Below are positions 40,425 through 49,311 of a DNA stretch of 64,000 bases, one piece after another. Where the stretch lies: positions 558,001 to 622,000 of the forward strand of contig NZ_CP077604.1 in assembly GCF_019048865.1 (NCBI RefSeq), read 5' to 3'. Under the pieces are notes generated by a model. The model made no database searches. It was not told the origin of the DNA and saw only the letters and a program-made list of their open reading frames with translations. The DNA comes from Aquihabitans sp. G128. Lineage in GTDB: Bacteria > Actinomycetota > Acidimicrobiia > Acidimicrobiales > Iamiaceae. Position 1 is the first letter of the stretch. Each line of letters begins with the position of its first letter. Both the position numbers and the translations under genes were made by a program.

Positions 40425-41919
40425 GTGAGCCTCCGCGGCCGGCTCACCCTGGTGCTGGTGGCCGTGCTGGCCGTCGGCCTCGCCGTCTCCGCGGCCACCA
40501 CCTCCACGCTGCTGCGGGCCGAGCTCCGCCGCCGGGTCGACGTCCAGCTGCGCGAGGTGGAGCCATACGCGCGGCAGCTGCTGATCGAGCAGCGCCTGGC
40601 CGAGGTCGGCCGGGGCACCGAGCCGGCGTCGGGCGCCAAGACGCCGTCGGCCGAGAGCGAGACGGGGGAGGTGCTGGTGGCCCGCATCGACGCCAACGGG
40701 AGCGTCGTCGACCGCATCGTCCCGCCGCTCTCGGGCCGGTCCGACATCCTCGACGCCATCCCCGCCGACCTGGTGGCCGAGGCGCGCGCCGGCCAGGTCC
40801 GGCGCACCGACGTCACCATCGACGGCGCCCACTACCGGGTCCTGGTGCGCCGCTTCGACCGCTCGGGCGACGTGGCGGCGGTGGTGGCCCCGCTGCGCGA
40901 CGTCGAGGACACCCTGGCCCACCTCCGCCGCCTCGAGGTGTTCGGCAGCATCGGCCTGCTGGTGCTCGGCGGCTTGGCGGCGTGGTGGCTCGTGGGCATC
41001 GGCCTCCGTCCGCTCCACGCCATGGCCGACACGGCCGACGCCATCGCCTCCGGGGCGGTCGATCGCCGGGTGGAGGAGGGGAGCGGGTCCCGCGGCGAGG
41101 TGCCCCGCCTCGCCGCCGCGCTCAACAACGCGTTCGAGGTCCGCCACCGCTCCGAGGACAAGCTGCGCCGCTTCGTGACCGGACGCGTCCCACGAGCTGC
41201 GCACGCCGCTGACCACCATCCGGGGCTACGCCGAGCTCTACCGATCCGGCGCGCTCGCCGATCCCGCCGCCGCCGACCGGGCCATCGGCCGCATCGAGAG
41301 CGAGGCCGACCGCATGGGCGTGCTGGTCGACGACCTGCTCCTGCTGGCCCGCCTCGACCACGGCCGTCCGCCCGAGCGGCAGCCGGTCGACCTGGTCGAC
41401 CTGGCCGTCGACGCGGTCTCCGACGCCCACGCCGCCGGGCCGCCCTGGCCGGTGACGCTCTCGGCCGCCGATCCGGTCGTGGTGCAGGGCGACGAGCTGC
41501 GCCTGCGCCAGCTGCTCGCCAACCTGCTGGCCAACGGCCGCCAGCACACCCCGCCGGGCACGCCGATCGCCGTGTCGGTGTCGGGCGTCGGCGGCGAGGC
41601 GGTGGTCTCGGTGGTCGACGACGGCCCCGGCCTGCCGCCCGGCCCGACCACGCAGGTCTTCGACCGGTTCTGGCGGGCCGACCCGTCTCGCTCGCACCCC
41701 GACGGTCGCGCCGGCGGCAACGGGCTGGGCCTCTCGATCGTGCGAGCCATCGCCGAGGCGCACGGGGGCTCGGTGGAGGCGGCCGACGAGCCGGGTCACG
41801 GGGCTCGCTTCACCGTGCGCCTGCCGTTCGTCGCTCCGACGCAACCATCGGGCCCGCTCGACCCGCTGGACACGCCGGGCAAGGCGGTGGCCGGGACGGC
41901 CGACGCGGCCCGGAGCTGA
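40425..41919 (+). pseudogene. Sensor histidine kinase (frameshifted)
   Basis: Joined length about 498 residues. N terminus: a membrane helix (about 8-25), an external domain to ~175, a second helix 'LVLGGLAAWWLVGIGL' and a HAMP linker ('LHAMADTADAIASGAVDRRV'). The H-box is split: the frame must lose one G in 'GTGACCGGACGCG' (41179-41182) to give 'RFVTDASHELRTPLTTIRGY'. The rest (N box 'NLLANGRQHTPPG', G1 'DDGPGLPPG', G2 'GNGLGLSIVRA') is in the next frame from ~41190. A one-base insertion is likeliest. Partner of the regulator 16 bp upstream. Confidence 0.85.
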
Positions 41920-41922
41920 TCG

Positions 41923-42750
41923 CTACGGCAGGGCCCACTCCGGCACGGTGCCGGTGGCGGGGTCGAGGTGGTCGAGCCAGTGCTCGAGGCCGACCGGGTC
42001 GGTCAGGTCGCGGGGGTGGTGGCCGGGCAGCGCCGAGACGAACATGACCGGCAGGGCCGTGAGCACGAAGCCGAGGCTCCAGGCCACGAGGCGGACGTGG
42101 GCGACGGGGGAGAAGAGGCGGCGCTCGGCGGCGAGGATGGTCCAGGCACCGGCGAGCGAGGCGGCGGCCAGCAGCAGCGCCGCCACGGTCATGGCCCAGG
42201 CGTAGCGGAGCCGCCCGCCGCCGGCGGCCTGGTACACGTCGAAGGCCACCTCCTTGTGCTCGACCTCTTCGGCCAGGTGCCACAGGAACAACGTGGCGGC
42301 CGTGGGCTCGGCGTCTCGCAGGAGGATCTGGTGCTGGTCCACCCAGCGGGCCGCCACGAAGGCGATGGTCTCGAACCCGGCGGCGTAGGCCAGCCCGAAC
42401 CGGGTGCTGCGGCGGCGGAGCTTGCCGAACACCCAGCCCAGCGCCCGCTCCACCCGTCGGAGCCCGGGGTAGTGGGCCACCAGCTGCTCGTTGAAGCGCC
42501 GGTGCTGGCCGTGGTGCTGCGCTTCCTGCAACGCGTAGGCGTGGGCCTCGGCAGCCAGGTCGGGATCGGTGGCCTGCAGGTCGTCGACCGCGGCCCGCAC
42601 CGAGGACACCACGTACGGCTCGGCGAACGGCATGATCAGCGAGACGCTGTTGGCCGCCACCGCGAACTCGGGGACCTGCGGGGTCCACATCGGGTTCAGG
42701 TCCTCGGGCCACGTGAAGCGGACCCGGCGGGTGGGGATCCGGTCGGTCAC
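41923..42750 (-). CDS. PF10118-type predicted metal-dependent hydrolase (second copy)
   Basis: 275 residues from the GTG at 42750 ('VTDRIPTRRVRFTW'), the usual N terminus of this family. The metal-ligand-like motifs recur: 'YALQEAQHHGQHRRFNEQL', 'GFETIAFVAARW' and 'LWHLAEEVEHKEVAFDVYQ'. Two hydrophobic stretches (about 190-212, 225-247) are membrane-like, stronger than in the paralogue at 27553. Convergent with the sensor kinase, 3 bp apart, divergent from the alkyl-sulfatase gene. No reaction is known for the family. Confidence 0.8.
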   Translation of the reverse strand: MTDRIPTRRVRFTWPEDLNPMWTPQVPEFAVAANSVSLIMPFAEPYVVSSVRAAVDDLQATDPDLAAEAHAYALQEAQHHGQHRRFNEQLVAHYPGLRRVERALGWVFGKLRRRSTRFGLAYAAGFETIAFVAARWVDQHQILLRDAEPTAATLFLWHLAEEVEHKEVAFDVYQAAGGGRLRYAWAMTVAALLLAAASLAGAWTILAAERRLFSPVAHVRLVAWSLGFVLTALPVMFVSALPGHHPRDLTDPVGLEHWLDHLDPATGTVPEWALP

Positions 42751-42846
42751 CCCGCTCCATCGGCCCGAGCGCGCCGAAGTTGCGGCCCAGCTCCGGGTTT
42801 TCGAGCGCGGCGCACCGGCCGCCGACGACCGGCCAGACTCACCGGC

Positions 42847-44781
42847 GTGAGCGACCCCTCCCGCCCCGACCAGCCCGACCTGTCGGCCAAGGCGGCCCGC
42901 GCCGCCACCGCCGCGGCCAACCGCCTCGCTGCCGAGCTCCCGTTCCTCGGCGACGACGGCGACCACCAACGTGCCGTCCGTGGTCGGTTGGCCGAGCCCG
43001 AAGGGCCGGTGGCCAGCGGCTCCGGCTGGCACGTCTGGGACCTGGGCCAGTACCACTTCCTCGACCAGGAGCCGCCGCCCGAGGTCCACCCCAGCCTGTG
43101 GCGCCAAGCCCGGCTCAACAACGAGGCCGGCCTGTTCGAGGTCGCGCCCGGGTTCCACCAGGTGCGGGGTCTCGACCTCGCCAACCTGACCGTGGTGGAG
43201 GGCACCGAGGGCCGCATCGTCATCGACCCGCTCACCTCGGCGCAGACCGCCCGCGCCGCCCTCGACCTCGTGGACCGCCACCTCGGCCCGCGTCCGGTCA
43301 CCGCGGTGATCTACACCCACAGCCACGTCGACCACTTCGCCGGCGTGCGGGGCGTGGTCGACGAAGCCGACGTGGTGGCAGGCCGCGTGCGGGTCATCGC
43401 CCCGTCGGGCTTCCTCGAAGCGGCGGTCAGCGAGAACGTGGTGGCCGGCAACGCCATGACCCGCCGGGCCAGCTACATGTACGGCGCCCTGCTGCCCCGC
43501 GGGCCGCGCGGCCACGTCGACGCCGGGCTGGGCAAGGGGGTGCCGCTCCTGGCCGAGCAGGGGCTCATCGCCCCCACCGAGGAGGTGGCCGAGACCGGGA
43601 CCGAGCTGGTGGTGGACGGGGTGCGCATCACGTTCCAGGTCACGCCCGACACCGAGGCGCCCTCGGAGATGAACTTCCACTTCCCGGATCACCGGGTGCT
43701 GTGCATGGCCGAGAACTGCACCTGCACGCTGCACAACCTGTACACGCCCCGCGGCGCCCCGGTGCGAGACGCCCTGGCGTGGAGCAAGTACCTGCAGGAG
43801 GCCATCGAGCTCTACGGCGACACGAGCGACGTGCTGTTCGCCAGCCACCACTGGCCCACGTGGGGGCGCCAGGAGCTGGTGGCCCACCTCGGCCGCCAGC
43901 GTGACACCTACCGCTTCCTGCACGACCAGACCCTCCGCCTGGCCAACCACGGCCTGGTGGCGGCCGAGATCGCCGAGGAGCTGCGCCTGCCCCCGGCGCT
44001 GGAGGGCGAGCCTTCGAGCCGGGGCTACTACGGCACCGTCAGCCACAACGCCAAGGCCGTGTACCAGCGCTACCTGGGGTGGTTCGACGGCAACCCCGCC
44101 CACCTCCAGCCCCACCCGCCGGTGGCCGCCGCCGAGCGCTACGTCGACGCCGTCGGCGGTGCCGACGCCCTGCTGGCCAAGGCTCGGGTGAGCTTCGACG
44201 CCGGCGACTTCCGCTGGGTGGCCGAGCTGGTGAACCACCTCGTGTTCGCCGACCCCGAGAACCTCGAAGCTCGCGCCCTCCAGGCCGACGCCCTGGAGCA
44301 GCTGGGCTACCAGGCCGAGTCGGCGCCGTGGCGCGACTTCTACCTGACCGGCGCCCAGGAGCTCCGCCACGGGCACCCCACCAGCCGGCCCGGCTCCGGT
44401 CCCGGCGCGGACACCGTGGCCGCCATGACGACCGAGCTGCTCTTCGACTACCTGGGGATCCGCATCGACGGCCTCCGCGCTGCCGAGCGCTCGTGGCACC
44501 TGGACGTGGTGGTCACCGACCGCAGCGAGCGCTGGCGGCTGGGCGTGGAGCGCGGCGCCCTGCACGCCGTGGCGGTCCCGGCCGAGCAGGTGGCCGACGA
44601 CGTGGGCCTCGAGGTGGCCGGCCCCCACGCCGCGGTGGCGGCCCTGGTGTTCGGCTCGCGACCACTGGCCGACCTCGAAGGCGACGGCGACCTGGTGGTC
44701 ACCGGCGACCGCGACGCCCTGCTCGCGCTGCTCGCGGTGCTCGACCGCTTCTCGCTGATGTTCCCCATCGTCACCCCCTGA
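42847..44781 (+). CDS. Alkyl/aryl-sulfatase of the SdsA/BDS1 metallo-beta-lactamase family
   Basis: 644 residues, GTG start. It has the binuclear zinc motif 'THSHVDHFAG' (H-x-H-x-DH), 'AENCTCTLHNLYTPRGAPVRDALAWSKYL', the 'FASHHWPTWG' loop and 'GYYGTVSHNAKAVYQRYLGWFDGNPA', which are characteristic of SdsA1/Pseudomonas-type alkyl sulfatases. An alkyl-sulfatase dimerisation domain (about 400-520) and an SCP2-like C-terminal domain (about 530-640) follow. It hydrolyses primary alkyl sulfates such as SDS, releasing alcohol and sulfate. No signal peptide is visible, so cytoplasmic or non-classical. Confidence 0.9.
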   Translation: MSDPSRPDQPDLSAKAARAATAAANRLAAELPFLGDDGDHQRAVRGRLAEPEGPVASGSGWHVWDLGQYHFLDQEPPPEVHPSLWRQARLNNEAGLFEVAPGFHQVRGLDLANLTVVEGTEGRIVIDPLTSAQTARAALDLVDRHLGPRPVTAVIYTHSHVDHFAGVRGVVDEADVVAGRVRVIAPSGFLEAAVSENVVAGNAMTRRASYMYGALLPRGPRGHVDAGLGKGVPLLAEQGLIAPTEEVAETGTELVVDGVRITFQVTPDTEAPSEMNFHFPDHRVLCMAENCTCTLHNLYTPRGAPVRDALAWSKYLQEAIELYGDTSDVLFASHHWPTWGRQELVAHLGRQRDTYRFLHDQTLRLANHGLVAAEIAEELRLPPALEGEPSSRGYYGTVSHNAKAVYQRYLGWFDGNPAHLQPHPPVAAAERYVDAVGGADALLAKARVSFDAGDFRWVAELVNHLVFADPENLEARALQADALEQLGYQAESAPWRDFYLTGAQELRHGHPTSRPGSGPGADTVAAMTTELLFDYLGIRIDGLRAAERSWHLDVVVTDRSERWRLGVERGALHAVAVPAEQVADDVGLEVAGPHAAVAALVFGSRPLADLEGDGDLVVTGDRDALLALLAVLDRFSLMFPIVTP

Positions 44782-46582
44782 CCCCAGCCCGGTAGCGGGC
44801 GGCCACCACGGTGCCGTCCGGCCGGCGCAGGCGCAGCACGCGCCGCCGCCGGACCAGCCCGAATCCGGCGTGCAGGAGCTTGTGGTGGCGTCGGCACACG
44901 AGGACCAGGTTCGCCTGGTCGGTGGGCCCACCCCGGTCCCAGGGCACGAGGTGGTGGATCTGGCAGCGCCAGTGGGGCGCGTCGCAGCCCTCGACGTTGC
45001 AGCGCCCACCCGTGCGGGCGATGAGGGCGCGGTAGTGCGACACCGATCCGAGCCGCTGCCGTCGCCCGAGGTCCAACGGAGCATCGGGCGCCCGGGCCAG
45101 CGCTCGCACCAGCGTGGCGGCGCTGTGGGCCCGGCGCGTGCGGCTCAGGGCCACGACCTCGCCATCGGGCCCGACCACCGCCCGGCACACGTCGGCGCCT
45201 CGGGCGAGCAGCGCCGCCATGGCCACCAGGCCGATCGGCCCCACCCCGGCCACCTCGCACACCGGCAGCCCGCCGTTCGAACGAGCGGCGTCGCCGGGCT
45301 CGGCCGCTGCACCAGCAGGCGGCGTCGCGCTGGGCGCCGAGAGTCGGCCCGAGCGTTCGAAGACGCTCTCCTCGTGCCGGTCATCGACTACCGCTTGCCG
45401 GTCCTGCGACGCAGGACGAGGAGCGAGGGCAGACCCGTGTGCTGCGGGCGAACCCGCAGGAGTAGCGGCACCGGGCCGGCCGGCGTCGTCTGCGTCGCCC
45501 ACCTCGGTCGGCTGGTCCGACGCAGCGCGGTTCCGATGAGGGGACGGGACCAGCGGCTCGGGTGGACCGTCCTCCGCAGGCGGTGGCACGTCCTCGTCGG
45601 TCCGTCCGGTGTCCCCGTCCACATCCGCTCGACCGTCGGACGGCGGCGATGGCTCGCCAGCCCCGGCGCCGTCGGTGCCGCCGGAACCACCCGGACCACT
45701 CGGACCGCCGGGATCGTCGCCCGGACCGCTGTCGGGCTCGTCGCCGAGCAGGGCCCGGAGCTGGGCCAGGGCCTCGGCATCGAGCAGGCCGATGAGCAGC
45801 GGACGGGGGCCGCCGTGCTGGGTGCCGGACTGGCTGCCCCGACCGATGATGTCGACGATGGCCTTGCCGTACAGCTCCGACAGGGACCGCTCGTCGTCCG
45901 GCGCCAGCTCGCCCGAGCGGCGCCAGTGCTCGAGCTCGGCGACGAGGGCGCCCATCACGATGGCGAAGCTCTCGGGGCTGAGCTCACCGTTGACCAGGCC
46001 CCGCCCGCCGAGCGTCTCGAACAGGTTGAGGCGGTCGGCCACCGACTCGGGGATCGGCGGCTCGCCATCGGGCTCGTTGCGGCCGAGCTCCTCCAGCGCT
46101 CGCAGCCGCCAGGCCGCCAGGTAGGCCCGCAGCCCGTCGACCGTGAGCCCCCGAGCGATCTCGACGAGCTGCGCCTCCTGGGAGTCGAACTCCTCCTCCA
46201 CCTCGTCGGTGCGGGCGCGGGTGAGGTGGAACACCTTGCCCTGGCACAGCCGCCCCGCCTCGGCCGCCCGGCAGACGTGGCGCATGGAGGCGGCCAGGCC
46301 GGCGGTGCGGATGGTGGCCCGGGTGCTGGCGATGGCCGCGCCGGTGTTGGACGTCAGCCACGTGGCCGCCGAGCCGGCACCGTCTCGGGCCCACTCGAGC
46401 GACGAGTGGAAGGCCCGGGCCACGCCGAGGCCCAGGCCGTCGAGCCGGGCGTCGAGCCGGGCCTTGTCCACCATCCAGGCACCCATGCCGGCGCCGTCGG
46501 CCGGATCGACGGCGACGGTGGCGAGGTGGCGCACGAGCGCGCACAGCTCCTCGACGTCATCAACCTCCCGCACCTCCCGCAT
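44771..46582 (-). CDS. DUF222/13E12-family protein with HNH nuclease domain
   Basis: 603 residues from the ATG at 46582, preceded by a near-perfect ribosome site (AAGGAGGT at 5 nt). The N-terminal DUF222 domain covers about residues 35-270 (helical; 'ATWLTSNTGAAIASTRATIRT'). A ~140-residue Pro/Gly/Asp-rich disordered linker follows, then a C-terminal HNH domain 'CNVEGCDAPHWRCQIHHLVPW' with 'NLVLVCRRHHKLLH'. This is the 13E12 repeat family of actinobacteria, whose members vary in number between strains. Transcription is from a clear -10 box overlapped by a perfect LexA box, so it is DNA-damage inducible. Its 3' end overlaps the alkyl-sulfatase stop by 11 bp. Confidence 0.9.
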   Translation of the reverse strand: MREVREVDDVEELCALVRHLATVAVDPADGAGMGAWMVDKARLDARLDGLGLGVARAFHSSLEWARDGAGSAATWLTSNTGAAIASTRATIRTAGLAASMRHVCRAAEAGRLCQGKVFHLTRARTDEVEEEFDSQEAQLVEIARGLTVDGLRAYLAAWRLRALEELGRNEPDGEPPIPESVADRLNLFETLGGRGLVNGELSPESFAIVMGALVAELEHWRRSGELAPDDERSLSELYGKAIVDIIGRGSQSGTQHGGPRPLLIGLLDAEALAQLRALLGDEPDSGPGDDPGGPSGPGGSGGTDGAGAGEPSPPSDGRADVDGDTGRTDEDVPPPAEDGPPEPLVPSPHRNRAASDQPTEVGDADDAGRPGAATPAGSPAAHGSALAPRPASQDRQAVVDDRHEESVFERSGRLSAPSATPPAGAAAEPGDAARSNGGLPVCEVAGVGPIGLVAMAALLARGADVCRAVVGPDGEVVALSRTRRAHSAATLVRALARAPDAPLDLGRRQRLGSVSHYRALIARTGGRCNVEGCDAPHWRCQIHHLVPWDRGGPTDQANLVLVCRRHHKLLHAGFGLVRRRRVLRLRRPDGTVVAARYRAGVRG

Positions 46583-46601
46583 CTCCACCTCCTTCGGTCC
46601 A

Positions 46602-46617
46602 TCGAACAGGTGTTCGA
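46602..46617. promoter_or_regulatory. Perfect SOS (LexA) box upstream of DUF222-HNH gene
   Basis: TCGAACAGGTGTTCGA is an exact match to the palindromic actinobacterial consensus TCGAACN4GTTCGA. It starts 20 bases upstream of the ATG at 46582 and overlaps the -10 box. Confidence 0.85.
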
Positions 46618-46622
46618 TCATA
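46617..46622 (-). promoter_or_regulatory. -10 box TATGAT of the DUF222-HNH gene
   Basis: On the minus strand TATGAT, with a weak -35 (TTTCCC, 17-bp spacer). It abuts the SOS box, so LexA binding would block RNA polymerase. Confidence 0.6.
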
Positions 46623-46800
46623 CCCCGAAGCCGCCGGGAGGGAAACACGTGGTCTGAAACGTCCCAAAAGACCGTTCAGATCCCGCAACCACCGAGCGCA
46701 GGTTTGCGCCGAACCGTCCCCACGGCTCGGCGCGACAGGCGGCACCGTCGCCCACTTCGCTCCTAGCGTGGGGCGTCACGCGAGCAGAGGAGCGCCGACC

Positions 46801-47220
46801 ATGGGCATCCACATCGACCTGACCTTCGACTGCCGAGACGCCACGCTGCTGGCCGAGTTCTGGAAGCTGGCGCTGGGCTACGAGGACGAGCCGCCCCCGG
46901 CGCCGTACGCCACCCGCCAGGAGTGGCTCGAGGCCTACGACGTGCCCGAGGACGAGTGGGGCGACGGCGCCTGGCTCCACGACCCCGACGGCGTCGGCCC
47001 TCGCCTGAGCTTCCTCGGCGTCCCCGAGGCCAAGACCGTGAAGAACCGGCTCCACATCGACGTGCGGGTGGCCGGAGAGGGCACGCCCGAGGAGCGGTGG
47101 GCCCGCATGGAGGCCAAGGCACAGGAGCTGCTGGCCGCCGGCGCCACCGAGCTGGCCCGCTTCGACGGCCACCACATCGTCCTCGCCGACCCCGAGGGCA
47201 ACGAGCTCTGCATCGGCTGA
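46801..47220 (+). CDS. Glyoxalase-like (Glyoxalase_6) VOC protein
   Basis: 139 residues, ATG with GAGGAG upstream and a TAGCGT box further up. 'IHIDLTFDCRDATLLAEFWKLALGYE' opens the first VOC module; 'KNRLHIDVRV' and 'HIVLADPEGNELCIG' close the second, with His and Glu in the metal positions. This subtype (PF18029-like) is abundant in actinobacteria and has no assigned substrate. Unlinked to any neighbour by overlap. Confidence 0.85.
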   Translation: MGIHIDLTFDCRDATLLAEFWKLALGYEDEPPPAPYATRQEWLEAYDVPEDEWGDGAWLHDPDGVGPRLSFLGVPEAKTVKNRLHIDVRVAGEGTPEERWARMEAKAQELLAAGATELARFDGHHIVLADPEGNELCIG

Positions 47221-47265
47221 TGCCCCGGCTGCTGCCGGTGGCACCGGGCGCGATCCGACGCGAGG

Positions 47266-48324
47266 TCAGGTGTGGGAGTCGAAGAAGTCCCAGAGGAGGT
47301 CGTTGGCGTCGACGGCGTCGCTGACCGGGCCGAGGAGCGTCTCGTAGGCGGCCATGCCGACGCTGCCGGGCCAGGTGTGCTCGCCGCCGTCGATGGTGAA
47401 CAGCTCGACGTCGGCGCCATCGGCGCAGCCCGACCACACCGAGCGGGTCACGCGGTCGTTCACCGTGGCATCCTTCGGCTTCGCGCCGCAGCCGTCGTGG
47501 TCGGCCCAGGAGGTCGACGAGGCGACCGCGCCGGGGCGCTCGACCATGAACACGAGCCCGGCGGTGGTCTCGGGCGTGAGGCCGAGGTTGGCGGGGCCGG
47601 TGCCCACCCCGCCGTCGTAGGGGATGAAGCGGTCGCCTGTGCCGTGGAACGAGATGACCGGCACGGCCTTGGAGGGGTCGCAGCCCTGCGGGCTGTAGAG
47701 GCCCGAGACGGTGGCCAGCACGGCGATGCGGTCGGCGTGGCCGCAGGTGTAGATCGAAGCGAAGACGGCGCCGACGGCGAAGCCGGTGGCCAGCACCTTG
47801 GCCTCGTCGATGCAGGCGTGGGCCTGGACGTCATCGAGCACGGCCGTGGTGAAGGCCTGGTCGTCGGTCCAGCCGTCGGTTCCGACGTAGTTCCACGTGA
47901 GCAGGGCGCCGGATCCGTTGACGGGCTCAGGGGTGACGACCACCGCCCCCACGTCGTCGGCCAGGACCTTGCCGTCGGCGTCGGGCTTGGTCAGCCCGCT
48001 GAAGGACTCCTCGAGGCTGGCCGGCGAGTACGCCGGGAAGTCGATCACCAGCGGGGCCGGTTCGTCGGCCTTCAGCCCCTTCGGCACGTAGCGCACGTAG
48101 GTCCGCTCCCGTCCGCCGCTCTGCACCTTCACCACGGATCGCCCTGCCTTCGGCGCGGCGGCCTCGCAGCCCGCCGACGGCTGGGCGTCACGCACCTCGC
48201 CGGGCCGGGCCGACGTGGTGGTCGACCGGTCGGACGCGCCGTCGGACTCCGAGGAGCTGCACGAGCCGAGCAGCGCGACGACGGCGACGCCGGCGACGAT
48301 CGAGGTGAGCCGGCGCCACGTCAT
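47266..48324 (-). CDS. LpqC/PHB-depolymerase-like esterase lipoprotein, nucleophile Ser missing
   Basis: 352 residues from the ATG at 48324. Lipobox ALLGSC (Cys22), Ser/Thr-rich spacer, then an alpha/beta-hydrolase resembling LpqC and secreted feruloyl-esterase-like proteins ('YVRYVPKGLKADEPAPLVIDF', 'NYVGTDGWTDDQAF', 'VPVISFHGTGDRFIPYDGG', 'DGGEHTWPG'). Asp and His of the triad are present, but the elbow reads G-F-A-V-G with Ala183 where Ser is expected. It may be a catalytically dead family member, or the result of a single base error (GCC for TCC). Surface-anchored. Confidence 0.78.
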   Translation of the reverse strand: MTWRRLTSIVAGVAVVALLGSCSSSESDGASDRSTTTSARPGEVRDAQPSAGCEAAAPKAGRSVVKVQSGGRERTYVRYVPKGLKADEPAPLVIDFPAYSPASLEESFSGLTKPDADGKVLADDVGAVVVTPEPVNGSGALLTWNYVGTDGWTDDQAFTTAVLDDVQAHACIDEAKVLATGFAVGAVFASIYTCGHADRIAVLATVSGLYSPQGCDPSKAVPVISFHGTGDRFIPYDGGVGTGPANLGLTPETTAGLVFMVERPGAVASSTSWADHDGCGAKPKDATVNDRVTRSVWSGCADGADVELFTIDGGEHTWPGSVGMAAYETLLGPVSDAVDANDLLWDFFDSHT

Positions 48325-48405
48325 GGGGCGACCGTACCGGCCGTGATCGGCCACCGCTGGGGATGCTCGGCGGTGTCCGAGCGCCGGCCGGCAGCGGCGT
48401 CGCGG

Positions 48406-49290
48406 TCAGGGGAGCGGCGGCGCAGCGGCGTCCCGCAGGATCGTCCACAGGGACCGGGCCAGCGCCGGAGCCGATGCCCGGTCGCGGTGCGAGCGGGCGT
48501 CGGCCAGCACCCGCGGCCCGCTCGCCGCCAGTCCGTGGCCCGGCAGCACGTTCTCGACGTCGAGGGCCCGGAGCCGGGCCTCGGTGGCATCGGCGACCTG
48601 GAGGTCGACGTGCACGGGGTTGAACCACGCCCGCCCGCCTGCGGTCAGCACCGCGTCGCCGGCGAGCAGCGTGCGGGTGGGGGCGTGGTACAGGCAGGAG
48701 GCGTCATCGCTGTGGCCGGGCGTGGTGAGCACCCGCCAGTCGGGCAGGCCTGGAAGGTGGTCGCCATCGGACAGCCAGGAGTCCGGCGCCCACGGGAGCC
48801 GCACCTGCTCGGCGTCGTACCCCACGGCCTTGGCCGAGGTGCGCAGGTCCCGCACGGTGCCGGGATCGCGCGGCTGGCTGGCGAGGACCGGGAGGATGCG
48901 GGCGACCTGGCACCCGGGTGGAGACCGGATCGAGCGGCTGCCGTCGGCCAGGTGGGCCAGGGGCCCCGGGAGGTGGATCGGGGTGGCGGCGAGGTGGCGG
49001 AGCCCGGGGAGCCCGCCCACGTGGTCGGGGTGCCCGTGGGTGGCGACGGCGCCGCCGAGGTCCGAGAGGTTGGAACCGTGGAGGCGGAGCACCTCGGCCA
49101 CCAGGGCGATCTGCGTGGGCAGGCCGAGGTCGACCACGAACGGGCGACCGTCACCGCCGTCGTGGACCACGTAGCAGTTGAAGATCCACCGGGACACCAC
49201 CGTGATGCCCAGCGCGGGCAGGTGGCGGATGACGGGGCGGGGCATGCGGTTCGCCACGGCGGTGCTCCCAGCTCGATGACCTGCGGCCAT
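48406..49290 (-). CDS. MBL-fold metallo-hydrolase
   Basis: 294 residues from the ATG at 49290; a GTG at 49302 and an ATG at 49245 are alternatives and none has a clear ribosome site. The binuclear metal site is visible: 'THGHPDHVGG' (HxHxDH), 'TPGHSDDASCLYH', 'GDAVLTAGG' and 'GHGL'. The layout 'WIFNCYVVHDGGDGRPFVVDLG' is typical of small-molecule MBL hydrolases (lactonase, glyoxalase II-like). Substrate unknown. It follows the ABC1 gene by 21 bp in the same direction. Confidence 0.85.
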   Translation of the reverse strand: MAAGHRAGSTAVANRMPRPVIRHLPALGITVVSRWIFNCYVVHDGGDGRPFVVDLGLPTQIALVAEVLRLHGSNLSDLGGAVATHGHPDHVGGLPGLRHLAATPIHLPGPLAHLADGSRSIRSPPGCQVARILPVLASQPRDPGTVRDLRTSAKAVGYDAEQVRLPWAPDSWLSDGDHLPGLPDWRVLTTPGHSDDASCLYHAPTRTLLAGDAVLTAGGRAWFNPVHVDLQVADATEARLRALDVENVLPGHGLAASGPRVLADARSHRDRASAPALARSLWTILRDAAAPPLP

Positions 49291-49311
49291 GGCAGGACCC
49301 ACGCCGGGCCG

